Positions 7,638 through 17,642 are shown, numbered from the stretch's first letter. The stretch: DNA of 64,000 nucleotides from Rhizobium freirei PRF 81 (GCF_000359745.1 NZ_AQHN01000070.1:32112-96111); one strand, 5' to 3'. The notes: generated from the letters alone by a model not told the origin. Numbers and translations: made by a program.

Positions 7638-9239
7638 ATGGAATGGCTTTCGGGCAGGGTGATCCTCGTCTGGGGTTTAAAACGTGCGTTGCTTGCGATT
7701 TTGGCCGGTGCCGTCGGCGTGCTGGCGCTGCCGCCCTTCGGCTTTTTTGCAGCGATGTTCATCTCTTTCACGCTGCTCGTCTGGCTGCTCGACGGCGTCG
7801 CGGCCAGTCCCGATAGCGGACTTTTCGGCCGGCTATGGCCGGCCTTCTTCACGGGCTGGCTGTTCGGTTTCGGCTATTTCGTCGCCGGTCTGTGGTGGCT
7901 CGGCCACGCGCTGCTGATCGATGCCGAAGAGTTCGCCTGGGCCTTGCCGCTGGCAATCCTCGGCCTGCCGGCCTTCCTGGCGATCTTCTATGGCGTGGCG
8001 ACCACGCTTGCCCGCATCCTGTGGTCCGACGGCATGGGGCGCATCGCGGCGCTCGCATTCGGCTTCGGCATCCTCGAATGGCTACGCAGCTTTCTTTTCA
8101 CTGGATTTCCCTGGAATGCCATCGGCTATGGCGCCATGCCCATTCCGCTGATGATGCAGTCGGCGCATGTGATCGGCATGCTTGGGGTGACTGTGCTTGC
8201 CGTCTTCGTCTTCGCCGCGCCGGCCTTGCTCGGCACGCGCCAGGGGCGGGTGCCTGGGATCGGGCTTGCACTTTTGCTCGCCGCCGCTCATCTCGGCTAT
8301 GGCTATTATGCGCTGAACCTGCCGGATACGCCGCCGGCCAGCGGCAAGGCGGCGCCGGTCGTGCGCATCGTCCAGCCGTCCATCGATCAGGAGGCGAAGA
8401 TGGACACGGATGCCGATCGCACCGCCATCTTCGACAAGCATCTGGCACTCTCCGTGCAGCCGCCGACAAACGGCGGCAAGCGCCCCGATATCATCGTCTG
8501 GCCCGAGACGGCGGTCCCGTTCATCCTCACAGACAACAGGGATGCGCTCGCTCGCATCGCCGATCAGCTGGAGGACGATCAGGTCCTGATCACAGGCGCC
8601 GTTCGTGTCGAGGACATGGGCCCAGGCACCGCGCCACGCTACTATAATTCGATCTATGTCATCGATGGCCGCGGCCAGATCATCGACGCCTCGGATAAGA
8701 CCCATCTCGTCCCCTTCGGCGAATATGTGCCCTTCGAACATATCCTGAGCTACCTTGGAATCGAGAATGTCGTGGAATTGCCGGGAGGGTTTTCCGCGGC
8801 CACCAAGCGGCAGCTGTTGGCCATGCCTGACGGCATCAAGCTCTATCCGCTGATCTGCTACGAGATCATCTTCCCGAACGAGATGACATCGGAAATCCAC
8901 CAGGCCAACGCGATCCTGAACGTGACGAACGACGGCTGGTTCGGGGATACGCCAGGCCCATATCAGCACTTCCTGCAGGCAAGGGTGAGGGCGGTGGAGC
9001 AGGGGCTTCCTCTGATTCGCAGTGCCAATACGGGCATCTCCGCCTTCGTCGATCCGCATGGCCGGGTGCTCTCCGGAATCGGCTATAATCAGGAGGGATT
9101 TATCGACACGACTTTAAGTGGCGCAACTGTGTCGCGCGTCGATGATAAAGCCCGGAAAACATACTTTTGGTTGATTGTCGGTCTGGTCGGCATGGCTGCC
9201 GCCATTTCACGCATGGGTTTTATTCCAAGGGTGAATTGA
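7638..9239 (+). CDS. lnt: Apolipoprotein N-acyltransferase (ActA in rhizobia)
   Basis: A 533-residue inner-membrane enzyme that adds the third acyl chain to the N-terminal cysteine of lipoproteins. Six or so hydrophobic segments fill residues 10-225, and a periplasmic nitrilase-like domain follows. The catalytic triad is visible: Glu about 290 (WPETAVPF), Lys about 354 (DKTHLVPFGEY) and Cys about 407 (LICYEIIFP). A last membrane segment lies near the C-terminus. In Sinorhizobium the equivalent gene, actA, is needed for growth at low pH and is followed by the acid-induced regulator phrR; the same arrangement is seen here. Confidence 0.95.
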   Translation: MEWLSGRVILVWGLKRALLAILAGAVGVLALPPFGFFAAMFISFTLLVWLLDGVAASPDSGLFGRLWPAFFTGWLFGFGYFVAGLWWLGHALLIDAEEFAWALPLAILGLPAFLAIFYGVATTLARILWSDGMGRIAALAFGFGILEWLRSFLFTGFPWNAIGYGAMPIPLMMQSAHVIGMLGVTVLAVFVFAAPALLGTRQGRVPGIGLALLLAAAHLGYGYYALNLPDTPPASGKAAPVVRIVQPSIDQEAKMDTDADRTAIFDKHLALSVQPPTNGGKRPDIIVWPETAVPFILTDNRDALARIADQLEDDQVLITGAVRVEDMGPGTAPRYYNSIYVIDGRGQIIDASDKTHLVPFGEYVPFEHILSYLGIENVVELPGGFSAATKRQLLAMPDGIKLYPLICYEIIFPNEMTSEIHQANAILNVTNDGWFGDTPGPYQHFLQARVRAVEQGLPLIRSANTGISAFVDPHGRVLSGIGYNQEGFIDTTLSGATVSRVDDKARKTYFWLIVGLVGMAAAISRMGFIPRVN

Positions 9240-9387
9240 CCAAAAAACCCTAAAATTGCATAGTGCTGGCTATCCGCCTTTTGAACGTAGACTGGAGGCC
9301 TTGGGGGCGTCGGCTGCAACGTGGCGTTATAGGGGTGGAGAAGGGTACCGGGTGGCAGGTCCTGAATTCAACCTATGTTAGGGTAAA

Positions 9388-9810
9388 ATGATGATTGAAA
9401 ACAAAAAGAAGCCGAACCCCATCGACATTCATGTCGGTAGCCGCATACGCCTCCGCCGCACGATGCTTGGCATGAGCCAGGAGAAACTCGGCGAAAGCCT
9501 TGGAATCACCTTTCAGCAGATCCAGAAGTATGAGAAAGGCACCAATCGCGTTGGCGCCAGCCGCCTCCAGAATATCTCCAGCATTCTCAATGTCCCGGTC
9601 TCCTTCTTCTTCGAAGACGCTCCGGGTGAGCATACGGCCACTGCGGGGGGCATGGCCGAAGCATCCAGCTCTAACTATGTCGTCGATTTCCTGTCCTCTT
9701 CCGAGGGGCTGCAGCTCAATCGAGCCTTCGTGAAGATCTCCGACGGCAAGGTTCGGCGCAAGGTGGTCGAACTGGTCAAGGCACTTGCCGCCGAGGCGGA
9801 CGCCGAATAG
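9388..9810 (+). CDS. XRE-family regulator, PhrR-like
   Basis: A 140-residue cytosolic regulator with a Cro/C1 helix-turn-helix at residues 15-75 (GSRIRLRRTMLGMSQEKLGE, then QQIQKYEKGTNRVGASRLQ). A C-terminal tail of about 60 residues is of the type seen in rhizobial PhrR. Two ATG codons (9388, 9391) are adjacent; the weak TTAGGG upstream fits the second slightly better. In Sinorhizobium medicae phrR lies downstream of actA(lnt) and is induced by acid and other stresses. The position between lnt and metK supports orthology, but targets are unknown. Confidence 0.85.
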   Translation: MMIENKKKPNPIDIHVGSRIRLRRTMLGMSQEKLGESLGITFQQIQKYEKGTNRVGASRLQNISSILNVPVSFFFEDAPGEHTATAGGMAEASSSNYVVDFLSSSEGLQLNRAFVKISDGKVRRKVVELVKALAAEADAE

Positions 9811-9845
9811 TCCTTCGCGGACGATACAAACCGAAGAAGTCAGGA

Positions 9846-9868
9846 GGCGGTCATTTTGGCCGCCTTTT
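9846..9868 (+). terminator. Rho-independent terminator after phrR
   Basis: GGCGGTC (9846-9852) pairs with GGCCGCC (9858-9864) through seven base pairs including one G-U, around the loop ATTTT. A short T-tract TTTT follows. It separates phrR from metK, implying that metK has its own promoter in 9870-9990. Confidence 0.75.
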
Positions 9869-9997
9869 CTGCATTTACGGCAAAATTTTATCACTTCGGC
9901 CGGGATATAAAGATATATTTATGTCCTTGTTCGTCTTGTTTTTCGAGGCGGAGACGAATATCAAGAGCGGAGATTTGTTCTTTGAGGGGAATCCCAC

Positions 9998-11247
<1,250 letters not shown>

Positions 11248-11251
<4 letters not shown>

Positions 11252-11949
11252 TCGACGTCGAGCGCCGGTCGCGGGCGACGGAAGCATTCTTCGGGCGGCG
11301 CAAGGGTAAGGCCTTGCGCGGCCAGCAGGCTGAAACGCTGGAAGTCTTGCTGCCGCAATATATCGTCGATCTTTCCGCTCCGGCGCCACAGCCGCTGAAT
11401 GATCTCTTCCCGGTGCAGACCGAGCCTCTGCGCCTGGAGATCGGCTTCGGCGGCGGCGAGCATCTGATTCACAGGGCATTGGAGCAGCCGACGACCGGCT
11501 TCATCGGCGTCGAGCCCTTCGTCAATTCGATGCAGAAGCTGCTTGCGCGCGTCGGTGAGACCGGCGCCCGCAATATCCGCGTTTACAACGACGACGCCAC
11601 CCAGCTGCTCGATTGGCTGCCGGACGGCTGCCTGGATCAGATCGATCTGCTCTATCCGGATCCCTGGCCGAAGAAGAAGCACTGGAAGCGCCGTTTCGTT
11701 TCGCAGGTCAATCTCACGCGCTTCCATCGCGTGCTGAAGCCGGGCGCACTCTTCTGCTTTGCCTCCGACATAGACACCTATGTCAATTGGACGCTGCAGC
11801 ACTGCCACACCCATGGCGGCTTCGAATGGACTGCGCACAATGCCGCCGACTGGCTGACGCCCTATGAGGGCTGGCCGAGCACGCGCTACGAGGCGAAGGC
11901 CCGGCGCGAAGGGCGTTCGTCCGCTTATCTGACCTTCAAGAAAATCTGA
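11248..11949 (+). CDS. trmB: tRNA (guanine-N7-)-methyltransferase
   Basis: A 233-residue class I methyltransferase that forms m7G46 in tRNA. The AdoMet-binding motif EIGFGGGEH is at about residues 65-73, followed by GVEPF and the family-specific DLLYPDPWPKKKHWKRRF. The latter holds the catalytic Asp and the tRNA-contacting basic stretch. Translation is probably coupled to metK through the ATGA overlap. Confidence 0.95.
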
Positions 11950-12111
11950 TTGGTTGGCTTTTATGGCGGGAGCAAGCAATTGCTTCTGTCGCATCATCCT
12001 TGCTCGGACCGCCAGGCGAGGCGGTCTGGATCATGCGCGCGCATCGCAATACGGGTCGGCTCGGCGGGTTCTTACGAACGGCGAGCATCACCCTTGCGCG
12101 ACACCGGCGGG

Positions 12112-12369
12112 TCAGTGCAGGCTAACCGTCTTCAGCTCATCTTCGGCAGCACGATAGAAGGTGCTGGACCGATTGTCTGTCAGCAGAATAGGCGTGCCGT
12201 CGGCACCGAAAAGCGCCCAGAGGTCGACGTCGGGATCGATATCGGGTGCCTCGGGGAAACAGCGCGATACCTCGTTCCAGTCCATTTTTCGGATATAGCC
12301 GACTTCACCGGTACCAATATTGGCAAGCTCGGATTGGGTCAGGCGGGCGGTGGCTTCTTTCATCAACAT
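12112..12369 (-). CDS. DUF1150 family small protein
   Basis: An 85-residue acidic protein with the DUF1150 pattern (LTQSELANIGTGEVGYIRKM, then DLWALFGADGTPI). The frame opens at 12447, but the ATG at 12369 is chosen because GGAGG lies seven bases upstream and the family begins there. It is downstream of and co-directional with the hsp20 gene, a pairing typical of Rhizobiales. It may therefore be a heat-inducible accessory factor, but its molecular role is not known. Confidence 0.85.
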   Translation of the reverse strand: MLMKEATARLTQSELANIGTGEVGYIRKMDWNEVSRCFPEAPDIDPDVDLWALFGADGTPILLTDNRSSTFYRAAEDELKTVSLH

Positions 12370-12402
12370 GCTCGTACCTCCAGTATGAGGGACCAACGGC
12401 CC

Positions 12403-12452
12403 AGAGCATGATGCCGAAAAGTGTAAGCGGCTTTCGGACGACATCATGCTCT
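12403..12452. repeat. Rhizobial intergenic palindrome, copy 2
   Basis: Perfect 11-base inverted arms AGAGCATGATG (12403-12413) and CATCATGCTCT (12442-12452) enclose a GAAAA...TTTCGG centre. The ends and centre match copies at 711-754 and 57537-57583, marking a dispersed family. It lies between hsp20 and the DUF1150 gene on the transcribed strand and could form a strong hairpin that lowers expression of the second gene. Confidence 0.75.
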
Positions 12453-12467
12453 AGTTATTTGATTCTA

Positions 12468-12514
12468 GAGCGGATTCAGATTTTAGGTCGATTCGACCTC
12501 AAATCATCCGGCTC
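12468..12514. repeat. Second palindromic module next to copy 2
   Basis: Immediately beside the previous palindrome, GAGCGGAT...AGGTCGA is mirrored by TCGACCT...ATCCGGCTC. The inner arms AGGTCGA/TCGACCT meet almost without a loop and AGATTT/AAATC lies outside them. Two different palindromes back to back suggest a mosaic element rather than a gene-specific control site. Confidence 0.55.
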
Positions 12515-12526
12515 CAGGCCGTTGTC

Positions 12527-12958
12527 CTACTGTGAGACCGAAATGTTAATTTTCTTTACTATACGATCGGGCTCAGGCCGAATGAGATCGACCGAAAGCA
12601 GGCCGTTCTTCAGGACGGCGCCAAGCACCTGCATGCCGTCGGCAAGGACGAAGACGCGCTGAAACTGCCGGGCGGCGATACCCCGATAAAGATAATCGCG
12701 CTCGCCTTGTTCGATCTGGCGCCCGCGGATCAGGAGCTGGTTCTCTTCCGTCGTGACATCGAGTTCGTCTTCGGAAAAACCGGCCACAGCCAGCGTAATG
12801 CGCAGGCGCTCCGGCTCGCCGGAAAGGCGGTCCGCACGCATCCGCTCGATATTGTAGGGCGGATAACCGTCACTGGCCTTGGAAATACGCTCCAGCGTCT
12901 TTTCCATGGTATCGAAGCCCAGAAGCAGCGGGCTGGCAAAGGGAGTCGTCCGGCTCAT
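12527..12958 (-). CDS. Small heat-shock protein (Hsp20/IbpA type)
   Basis: A 143-residue alpha-crystallin-domain chaperone. The N-terminus MSRTTPFASPLLLGFDTMEKT is the rhizobial class A type. YPPYNIER opens the crystallin domain, LAVAGFSEDELDV and the GIAARQFQRVFVLADG loop lie within it, and the GVL-like motif (GAVLKNGLLSVDL) closes it. Such proteins hold unfolding clients for DnaK/ClpB. The gene is the first of an operon with a DUF1150 protein. Its leader carries a ROSE-type thermometer and an RpoH-like promoter, described separately. Confidence 0.93.
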   Translation of the reverse strand: MSRTTPFASPLLLGFDTMEKTLERISKASDGYPPYNIERMRADRLSGEPERLRITLAVAGFSEDELDVTTEENQLLIRGRQIEQGERDYLYRGIAARQFQRVFVLADGMQVLGAVLKNGLLSVDLIRPEPDRIVKKINISVSQ

Positions 12959-13020
12959 CGTCTCAAGTCCTTGGGTAACAAGCGACCGTTCCGGACCTGA
13001 CTTTCAGCACCCGGTTGCTG
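12959..13020 (-). ncRNA. ROSE-type RNA thermometer in the hsp20 leader
   Basis: On the minus strand the 62-base leader begins with a hairpin CAGCA...TGCTG (13020-13005). It ends with the hallmark ROSE helix: GTCGCTT (12986-12980) pairs with the Shine-Dalgarno AAGGAC (12972-12967). The pairing leaves one bulged G, which gives the conserved TYGCT anti-Shine-Dalgarno motif. The loop is seven bases and the ATG lies eight bases further on. ROSE elements mask the ribosome binding site at normal temperature and melt on heating. The match is by structure and position and was not modelled energetically. Confidence 0.85.
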
Positions 13021-13022
13021 TT

Positions 13023-13052
13023 AATATGGGAGTACGCGCCGTTGAGCGCAAG
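13023..13052 (-). promoter_or_regulatory. RpoH (sigma-32)-like promoter of hsp20
   Basis: CTTGCG (13052-13047) and CCCATATT (13030-13023) are separated by 16 bases on the minus strand. They resemble the alphaproteobacterial RpoH consensus CTTGAA / CCCATnT. The predicted start falls near 13017, exactly at the first hairpin of the ROSE leader, which makes the combination convincing. Confidence 0.7.
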
Positions 13053-13188
13053 GCATGGCGCCTTCGCATTTGCGAGATCGAATCGCGCGGCGAAGAATCG
13101 TTTGGCGGCATTGTGGCCGAGCGCTTGACAAAGCCGGACAGGACTCGCGACAAAGCCTCTCAATCTGCACCGGAGGAAAGTTACAGAC

Positions 13189-14133
13189 ATGACCGAACCC
13201 AGAAAAATCATCATCGATACGGACCCTGGTCAGGACGATGCCGCCGCAATCTTTCTCGCCTTCGGAAGCCGCGAGGAAATCGACGTGCTCGGTATTACGA
13301 CCGTCGCAGGTAACGTGCCGTTGCGGCTGACGAGCCGCAATGCCCGTATCGTCTGCGAACTCTGCAATCGCCGCGACGTGAAGGTTTTTGCCGGCGCCGA
13401 CGCGCCGCTCAAGCGCAAGCTGGTGACCGCCGAGCATGTCCACGGCAAGACCGGCCTCGATGGTCCGCAACTGTCCGAACCGACCATGGAGCTGCAACCC
13501 GGTCATGCGGTCGATTTCATCATCGACACGCTGCGCAAGGAGCCGGAAGGCGCCGTCACGCTCTGCACGCTTGGTCCGATGACCAATATCGCAATGGCCT
13601 TCCAGAAGGCGCCTGATATCGTCGGGCGCGTGCGCGAACTCGTCATGATGGGCGGCGGCTTCTTCGAGGGCGGCAACATCACGCCGGCCGCGGAATTCAA
13701 CATCTATGTCGACCCGGAAGCGGCCGATATCGTGTTCCGCTCGGGCGTGCCGATCGTCATGATGCCGCTCGATGTCACCCACAAGCTGCTGACCCGCAAG
13801 GATCGCGTCGCCCGCATGGCGGCCGTCGGCACGCCGCCGGCCAAGGCCATGGTCGAAATGCTGGAGTTCTTCGAGCGCTTCGATATCGAGAAGTACGGTT
13901 CGGACGGCGGCCCGCTGCACGATCCCACGGTTATCGCCTATCTCCTCAAGCCTGAGCTCTTCAAGGGCCGGGATTGCAATGTCGAGATCGAAGTGACCTC
14001 CGAGCTGACAGTCGGCATGACCGTGGTCGACTGGTGGCACGTTACCGACCGCAAGCGCAATGCCAAGGTTATGCGCGATGTCGATGCCGACGGCTTTTTC
14101 GCGTTGCTCACGGAACGCTTCGCTCGCATCTGA
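13189..14133 (+). CDS. Nucleoside hydrolase (inosine-uridine preferring family)
   Basis: A 314-residue N-ribohydrolase that splits ribonucleosides into ribose and free base. The calcium-binding DTDPGQDDA motif is at residues 10-18. Further active-site elements are TLGPMTNIA, MMGGGFFEGGNITPAAEFN and a C-terminal DPTV (HDPTVIAY). CGGAGGAAAG just upstream is a good ribosome binding site. The substrate preference (purine or pyrimidine) cannot be read from the sequence. A ribokinase gene lies 2.6 kb away, which could use the released ribose. Confidence 0.92.
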   Translation: MTEPRKIIIDTDPGQDDAAAIFLAFGSREEIDVLGITTVAGNVPLRLTSRNARIVCELCNRRDVKVFAGADAPLKRKLVTAEHVHGKTGLDGPQLSEPTMELQPGHAVDFIIDTLRKEPEGAVTLCTLGPMTNIAMAFQKAPDIVGRVRELVMMGGGFFEGGNITPAAEFNIYVDPEAADIVFRSGVPIVMMPLDVTHKLLTRKDRVARMAAVGTPPAKAMVEMLEFFERFDIEKYGSDGGPLHDPTVIAYLLKPELFKGRDCNVEIEVTSELTVGMTVVDWWHVTDRKRNAKVMRDVDADGFFALLTERFARI

Positions 14134-14152
14134 TCGCCGAGGCAAAACAAGA

Positions 14153-14182
14153 AGAGCCGCCGGATCGCTCCGGCGGCTCTTT
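14153..14182. terminator. Bidirectional terminator
   Basis: A 12-base-pair stem, AGAGCCGCCGGA / TCCGGCGGCTCT, with loop TCGC lies between the convergent nucleoside hydrolase and chemoreceptor genes. Short T-runs on both strands (TTTC on plus, TTCTTGTTTT on minus) allow it to end transcription from either side. Confidence 0.85.
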
Positions 14183-14203
14183 CACTGCTTAAATTGGGCC
14201 TGC

Positions 14204-16549
14204 TCAGAATTCTTCCCAGTCGCCCTGGGCCAGAGCGTTGGCGCCCTGCGTCTGCGGCGGAGCCTTGCGCATCGGGGCCGCTGCAGGCGCTGCCGCTCTG
14301 CGGGAGGGTACAGGTGCCCGCATTTGCTGGGCAGCGGCTCTGAGGGCGCTGGCATTATCCTGCGCGCTGTGCGAGGTGCGGAAGCGAGCGACCAGGCCTC
14401 TCAGGGTCTGCGCTTCTTCGGCAAGGGTCACGCTCGAGGCCGTAGTCTCTTCGACCATCGCGGCGTTCTGCTGCGTCACCTGATCCATCTGGTTCATGGC
14501 CGAATTGATTTCCTTCAGCCCGATCGCCTGCTCGCTTGCGGAGGCGGAAATCTGGCGGATTAGGCCGTTGATCTCCATGACCTGCTGGGCGATCTTGTGC
14601 AGGGCATTGCCGGTGCGGCCGACCAGATCGACGCCTTCCTTGACTTGACCCGCCGACGTGTTGATCAGCGTCTTGATCTCCTTGGCGGCATTGGCCGAGC
14701 GCTGAGCCAGTTCGCGAACTTCCTGGGCGACGACGGCAAAACCCTTGCCCGCTTCGCCTGCACGGGCGGCTTCGACGCCGGCGTTGAGGGCGAGCAGATT
14801 GGTCTGGAAGGCGATTTCGTCGATCACGCCGATGATGCGCGAGACTTCCAGAGACGATTGCTCGATGCCGTGCATGGAGGCAATCGCCTTCTGCACGATC
14901 TCGCCGGAATGCTCGGCATCCTGGGAGGCGGCATTGACGCTGCTTGCGGCCGTGCGGGCGTTTTCGGCGCTGGAATTGACCTGCGCGGTGAGCTCGTTGA
15001 GGGCTGCAGCCGTTTCTTCGAGGCTTGCCGCCTGCTGCTCGGTGCGGCGGGCAAGGTCGGAGGCGCTGTTGCTGATTTCGCCGGTGCCGCTGCCGATGTT
15101 GCCGACGCTCACATTGACGGTGTGGACGGTCTCTTCGATGCTGGCAAGAGCGGCGTTGAAATCCTGCTTCAGCTGGGCATATTCGCCGGGGAAGTCGTCG
15201 GTGATGCGCTGGCTGAGATTGCCCTTCGACAGCTCCGCCAGATTATGGCCGAGAATGCTAACGATGTGGCGCTGCAGAGCGACGCTCTCATTACGCTCCG
15301 TTTCCGAGCGGCGACGCTCGCCTTCGGCCGCCTGACGCTGATCGTTGGCCTCACCTTCCAGGCGCTTGGTATCGGCAAGCGCAAAGCGGAAACCTTCCAG
15401 TGCCTTGGCGACGGAGCCCACTTCATCGGCCCGTGCCTGCCCGTCGATCGGCTTGGCGTAGTTACCGGCGCCGAGACCATTGACGCTGGCAACGAGGCCG
15501 GCCAGCGGCTTCTGCACGAAGCCGCGCACGGCCGCGTAGAGGGCGAGCATGACGGCGGCAAGAACGAGGATGCCGGAGACGATCATCGTATAGGTCTGGT
15601 CACGCACTGGTGCTACGATCGCGCTGTGGGGCACGTCGATGAGAACGACCCAGGTGGCGTTCAGGCCGGGAACCGCGAATGGATAGACGACGCGATCGAA
15701 ATCTTCGCCGCCGTTTTCGGAAAGGTTCTTGAGGATGCTTGCGGAAGGCGAGGTCAGTGCAGCCTTGACGACGTCGGCGCCCGAACCATTATAGTCTTTC
15801 ATCATCAGCTCGGCGGTCGGTGCGACCAGCCACTTGTTGTCCTGGGAAACCAGCATGACGCGGCCGGACCCGAACGGATGGAGCTTCTGCAGCTTCGTGG
15901 AGAGCGAGGAAAGCGAGATATCGACGCCTGCGACACCGATCATCTTGCCGCCGGACATGACCGGATAGGCGATGGAGCTCATGGTCGTCGGAACGTCGGT
16001 GCCCTGGGCGAGATAGGGCGGGGTGATCGCGCCCTTGCCGCTCTCGGCCGCAAACTTCCACCAGGCGGCCGTATAATCGTTGTCGAAAGTGGAGAACTGG
16101 ATGCCGCCATCCTTGGTCTTCGACCAGTAAGGCGCAAAGGCGCCTTTCTCGTTGACGCCCTGATCCTTGTTGTTGGCGAGTTCGGTCGTCTTGCCGTCGA
16201 TGGCGCCGAGCTGCTCGCAGAACCAGCTGCCGAAAGCGAAGGCGTTCTGCTCGACATTGGCCTTGAGGATGTTGATGATACCCTTGCGGTCGAAGGTGTG
16301 ACCCTCGTGGCCGCGGCCGATGACGGCGGCCATGGAGCGGGCGGCGCTGGCCATTTCGCCGATATTGGCTGCGATTTCGTTGGAAATGGATTTGGCCTCG
16401 GTATTGGCCTGATCCATCGTCAGTGTCTCGACGCGGTCGCGCGTCTGCGAAATCAGCAAAAAGTTGGAGACCAGCAGGACGAGCGCAATCGCCAGCCCGG
16501 TGACCAAGATCAGCTTGGCCGCAAGCGACTTCATACGAAAGATGAACAT
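14204..16549 (-). CDS. Methyl-accepting chemotaxis protein with dCache sensor
   Basis: A roughly 781-residue chemoreceptor. A first membrane helix (about residues 11-33) is followed by a periplasmic dCache-like double sensor domain (about 50-320) and a second membrane helix. HAMP comes next, and then the cytoplasmic coiled coil with the hairpin tip EIAFQTNLLALNAGVEAARA. It ends in DWEEF, a pentapeptide like those that tether CheR/CheB. Several in-frame ATGs exist between 16597 and 16534. The one at 16549 is favoured because TTGAGGAA precedes it. It lies between nucleoside hydrolase and ribokinase genes; a link to nucleoside or ribose sensing is only a guess. Confidence 0.93.
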   Translation of the reverse strand: MFIFRMKSLAAKLILVTGLAIALVLLVSNFLLISQTRDRVETLTMDQANTEAKSISNEIAANIGEMASAARSMAAVIGRGHEGHTFDRKGIINILKANVEQNAFAFGSWFCEQLGAIDGKTTELANNKDQGVNEKGAFAPYWSKTKDGGIQFSTFDNDYTAAWWKFAAESGKGAITPPYLAQGTDVPTTMSSIAYPVMSGGKMIGVAGVDISLSSLSTKLQKLHPFGSGRVMLVSQDNKWLVAPTAELMMKDYNGSGADVVKAALTSPSASILKNLSENGGEDFDRVVYPFAVPGLNATWVVLIDVPHSAIVAPVRDQTYTMIVSGILVLAAVMLALYAAVRGFVQKPLAGLVASVNGLGAGNYAKPIDGQARADEVGSVAKALEGFRFALADTKRLEGEANDQRQAAEGERRRSETERNESVALQRHIVSILGHNLAELSKGNLSQRITDDFPGEYAQLKQDFNAALASIEETVHTVNVSVGNIGSGTGEISNSASDLARRTEQQAASLEETAAALNELTAQVNSSAENARTAASSVNAASQDAEHSGEIVQKAIASMHGIEQSSLEVSRIIGVIDEIAFQTNLLALNAGVEAARAGEAGKGFAVVAQEVRELAQRSANAAKEIKTLINTSAGQVKEGVDLVGRTGNALHKIAQQVMEINGLIRQISASASEQAIGLKEINSAMNQMDQVTQQNAAMVEETTASSVTLAEEAQTLRGLVARFRTSHSAQDNASALRAAAQQMRAPVPSRRAAAPAAAPMRKAPPQTQGANALAQGDWEEF

Positions 16550-16742
16550 CATTTCCTCAAAAAAGCGATGCATCGGATACACATTATCCGGATGCAAAGT
16601 CGGCGCAGGATGGCCCTGTCATGGAGCCGCCATGAGAATTGCCGCCGCGGCCGGAAAGGTATACGCGCCAGGCCAGAGGAGAATGATATGGAAGCGCAAA
16701 AATTTAATTAATTGCGCTTCGCCGTGTTCTTGAATTTTATAC

Positions 16743-17642
16743 TTAAAGGTTCGCGGCGACTTCGCTTGCAACCGGAATGGATGGCTGAGCGCCAGGCCTG
16801 AGGCAGGCGAGCGAGCCGGCGACAGCAGCGCGACGCAAGCTGGCCTCAAAATCCAGGCCCTGGTCGAGGCTGGCTGCGAAATAGCCGCAGAAGGTATCGC
16901 CGGCGCCCACCGTATCGACCGGCTCAATGACGAGGCCCTTTGCGCGCGAAACCTCGCTGTCGCGGATCGCGATCACGCCATCGCCGCCAAGCGTGACGAT
17001 CAGCGTCTGGCCGGTTTCGCCATGAAGGCGCACGAGAGCCGCTTCACGTTCGGATGCCGACATGTTGTCCTGGCCGGCCAACCTTTCGAACTCCGTCTCG
17101 TTGGCGATGACGATATCGGCGAGCCTCCCAAGGCGCGCAGCGTCCGGGATCAGAGGCGCGAGATTGAGCACGGTCCGCACGCCCTTGGCCTTGGCGGCAC
17201 TCAAAGCCGCCTCGACGGCGGCAACCGGAATTTCGAGCTGAAGCATCAGCGTATCGCCGGGGTTCAGCGCGGCGACGGCCGCCGCTGCGTGCTCGGCGGT
17301 ATTCGTGCCGTTGGCACCCGGAACGACGGCGATCATGTTTTCTCCGTCGCCGCCGACCAGGATCAGGGCCGTGCCGGTCGGTTCGGAGACATGCTTGACG
17401 GTGGAAAGGTCGGTGCCGGCAGCGCCAAGCAGCGCGAGTGCAGGTTCGGCAAAGCCGTCATTGCCGACGGCACCATTCATGCGCACGATTGCGCCGGCAC
17501 GGCGTGCGGCGAGCGCCTGATTGGCGCCCTTGCCGCCGGCGGCGGTGGCAAAGCCGTTGCCGGCGACGGTTTCGCCCGGCTTCGGCAAACGGTCCGTGGT
17601 GGCGATGAGGTCCATGTTGATGGAGCCGAAAATAGTGATCAT
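16743..17642 (-). CDS. rbsK: Ribokinase
   Basis: A 299-residue PfkB-family sugar kinase that makes ribose 5-phosphate. Two signatures are visible: the N-terminal GGKGANQALAARRAGA at about residues 36-51 and the C-terminal anion-hole motif DTVGAGDTFCGYF with the catalytic Asp near residue 247. N-terminal MITIFGSINMDLIATTDRLP is the typical ribokinase opening. No ribose ABC transporter is adjacent. Substrate could come from the nucleoside hydrolase upstream. Confidence 0.92.
   Translation of the reverse strand: MITIFGSINMDLIATTDRLPKPGETVAGNGFATAAGGKGANQALAARRAGAIVRMNGAVGNDGFAEPALALLGAAGTDLSTVKHVSEPTGTALILVGGDGENMIAVVPGANGTNTAEHAAAAVAALNPGDTLMLQLEIPVAAVEAALSAAKAKGVRTVLNLAPLIPDAARLGRLADIVIANETEFERLAGQDNMSASEREAALVRLHGETGQTLIVTLGGDGVIAIRDSEVSRAKGLVIEPVDTVGAGDTFCGYFAASLDQGLDFEASLRRAAVAGSLACLRPGAQPSIPVASEVAANL

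Noticed and set aside
9870..9997. SAM riboswitch before metK
   Set aside because: The leader shows no recognisable SAM-II, SAM/SAH or other known core motif; a covariance search would be needed to exclude a diverged one.
14597..16711. Open frame of 704 codons opposite the first chemoreceptor gene
   Set aside because: It mirrors the codon pattern of the real minus-strand gene, has no recognisable family motifs and no good start. Such antisense frames are common in GC-rich DNA.
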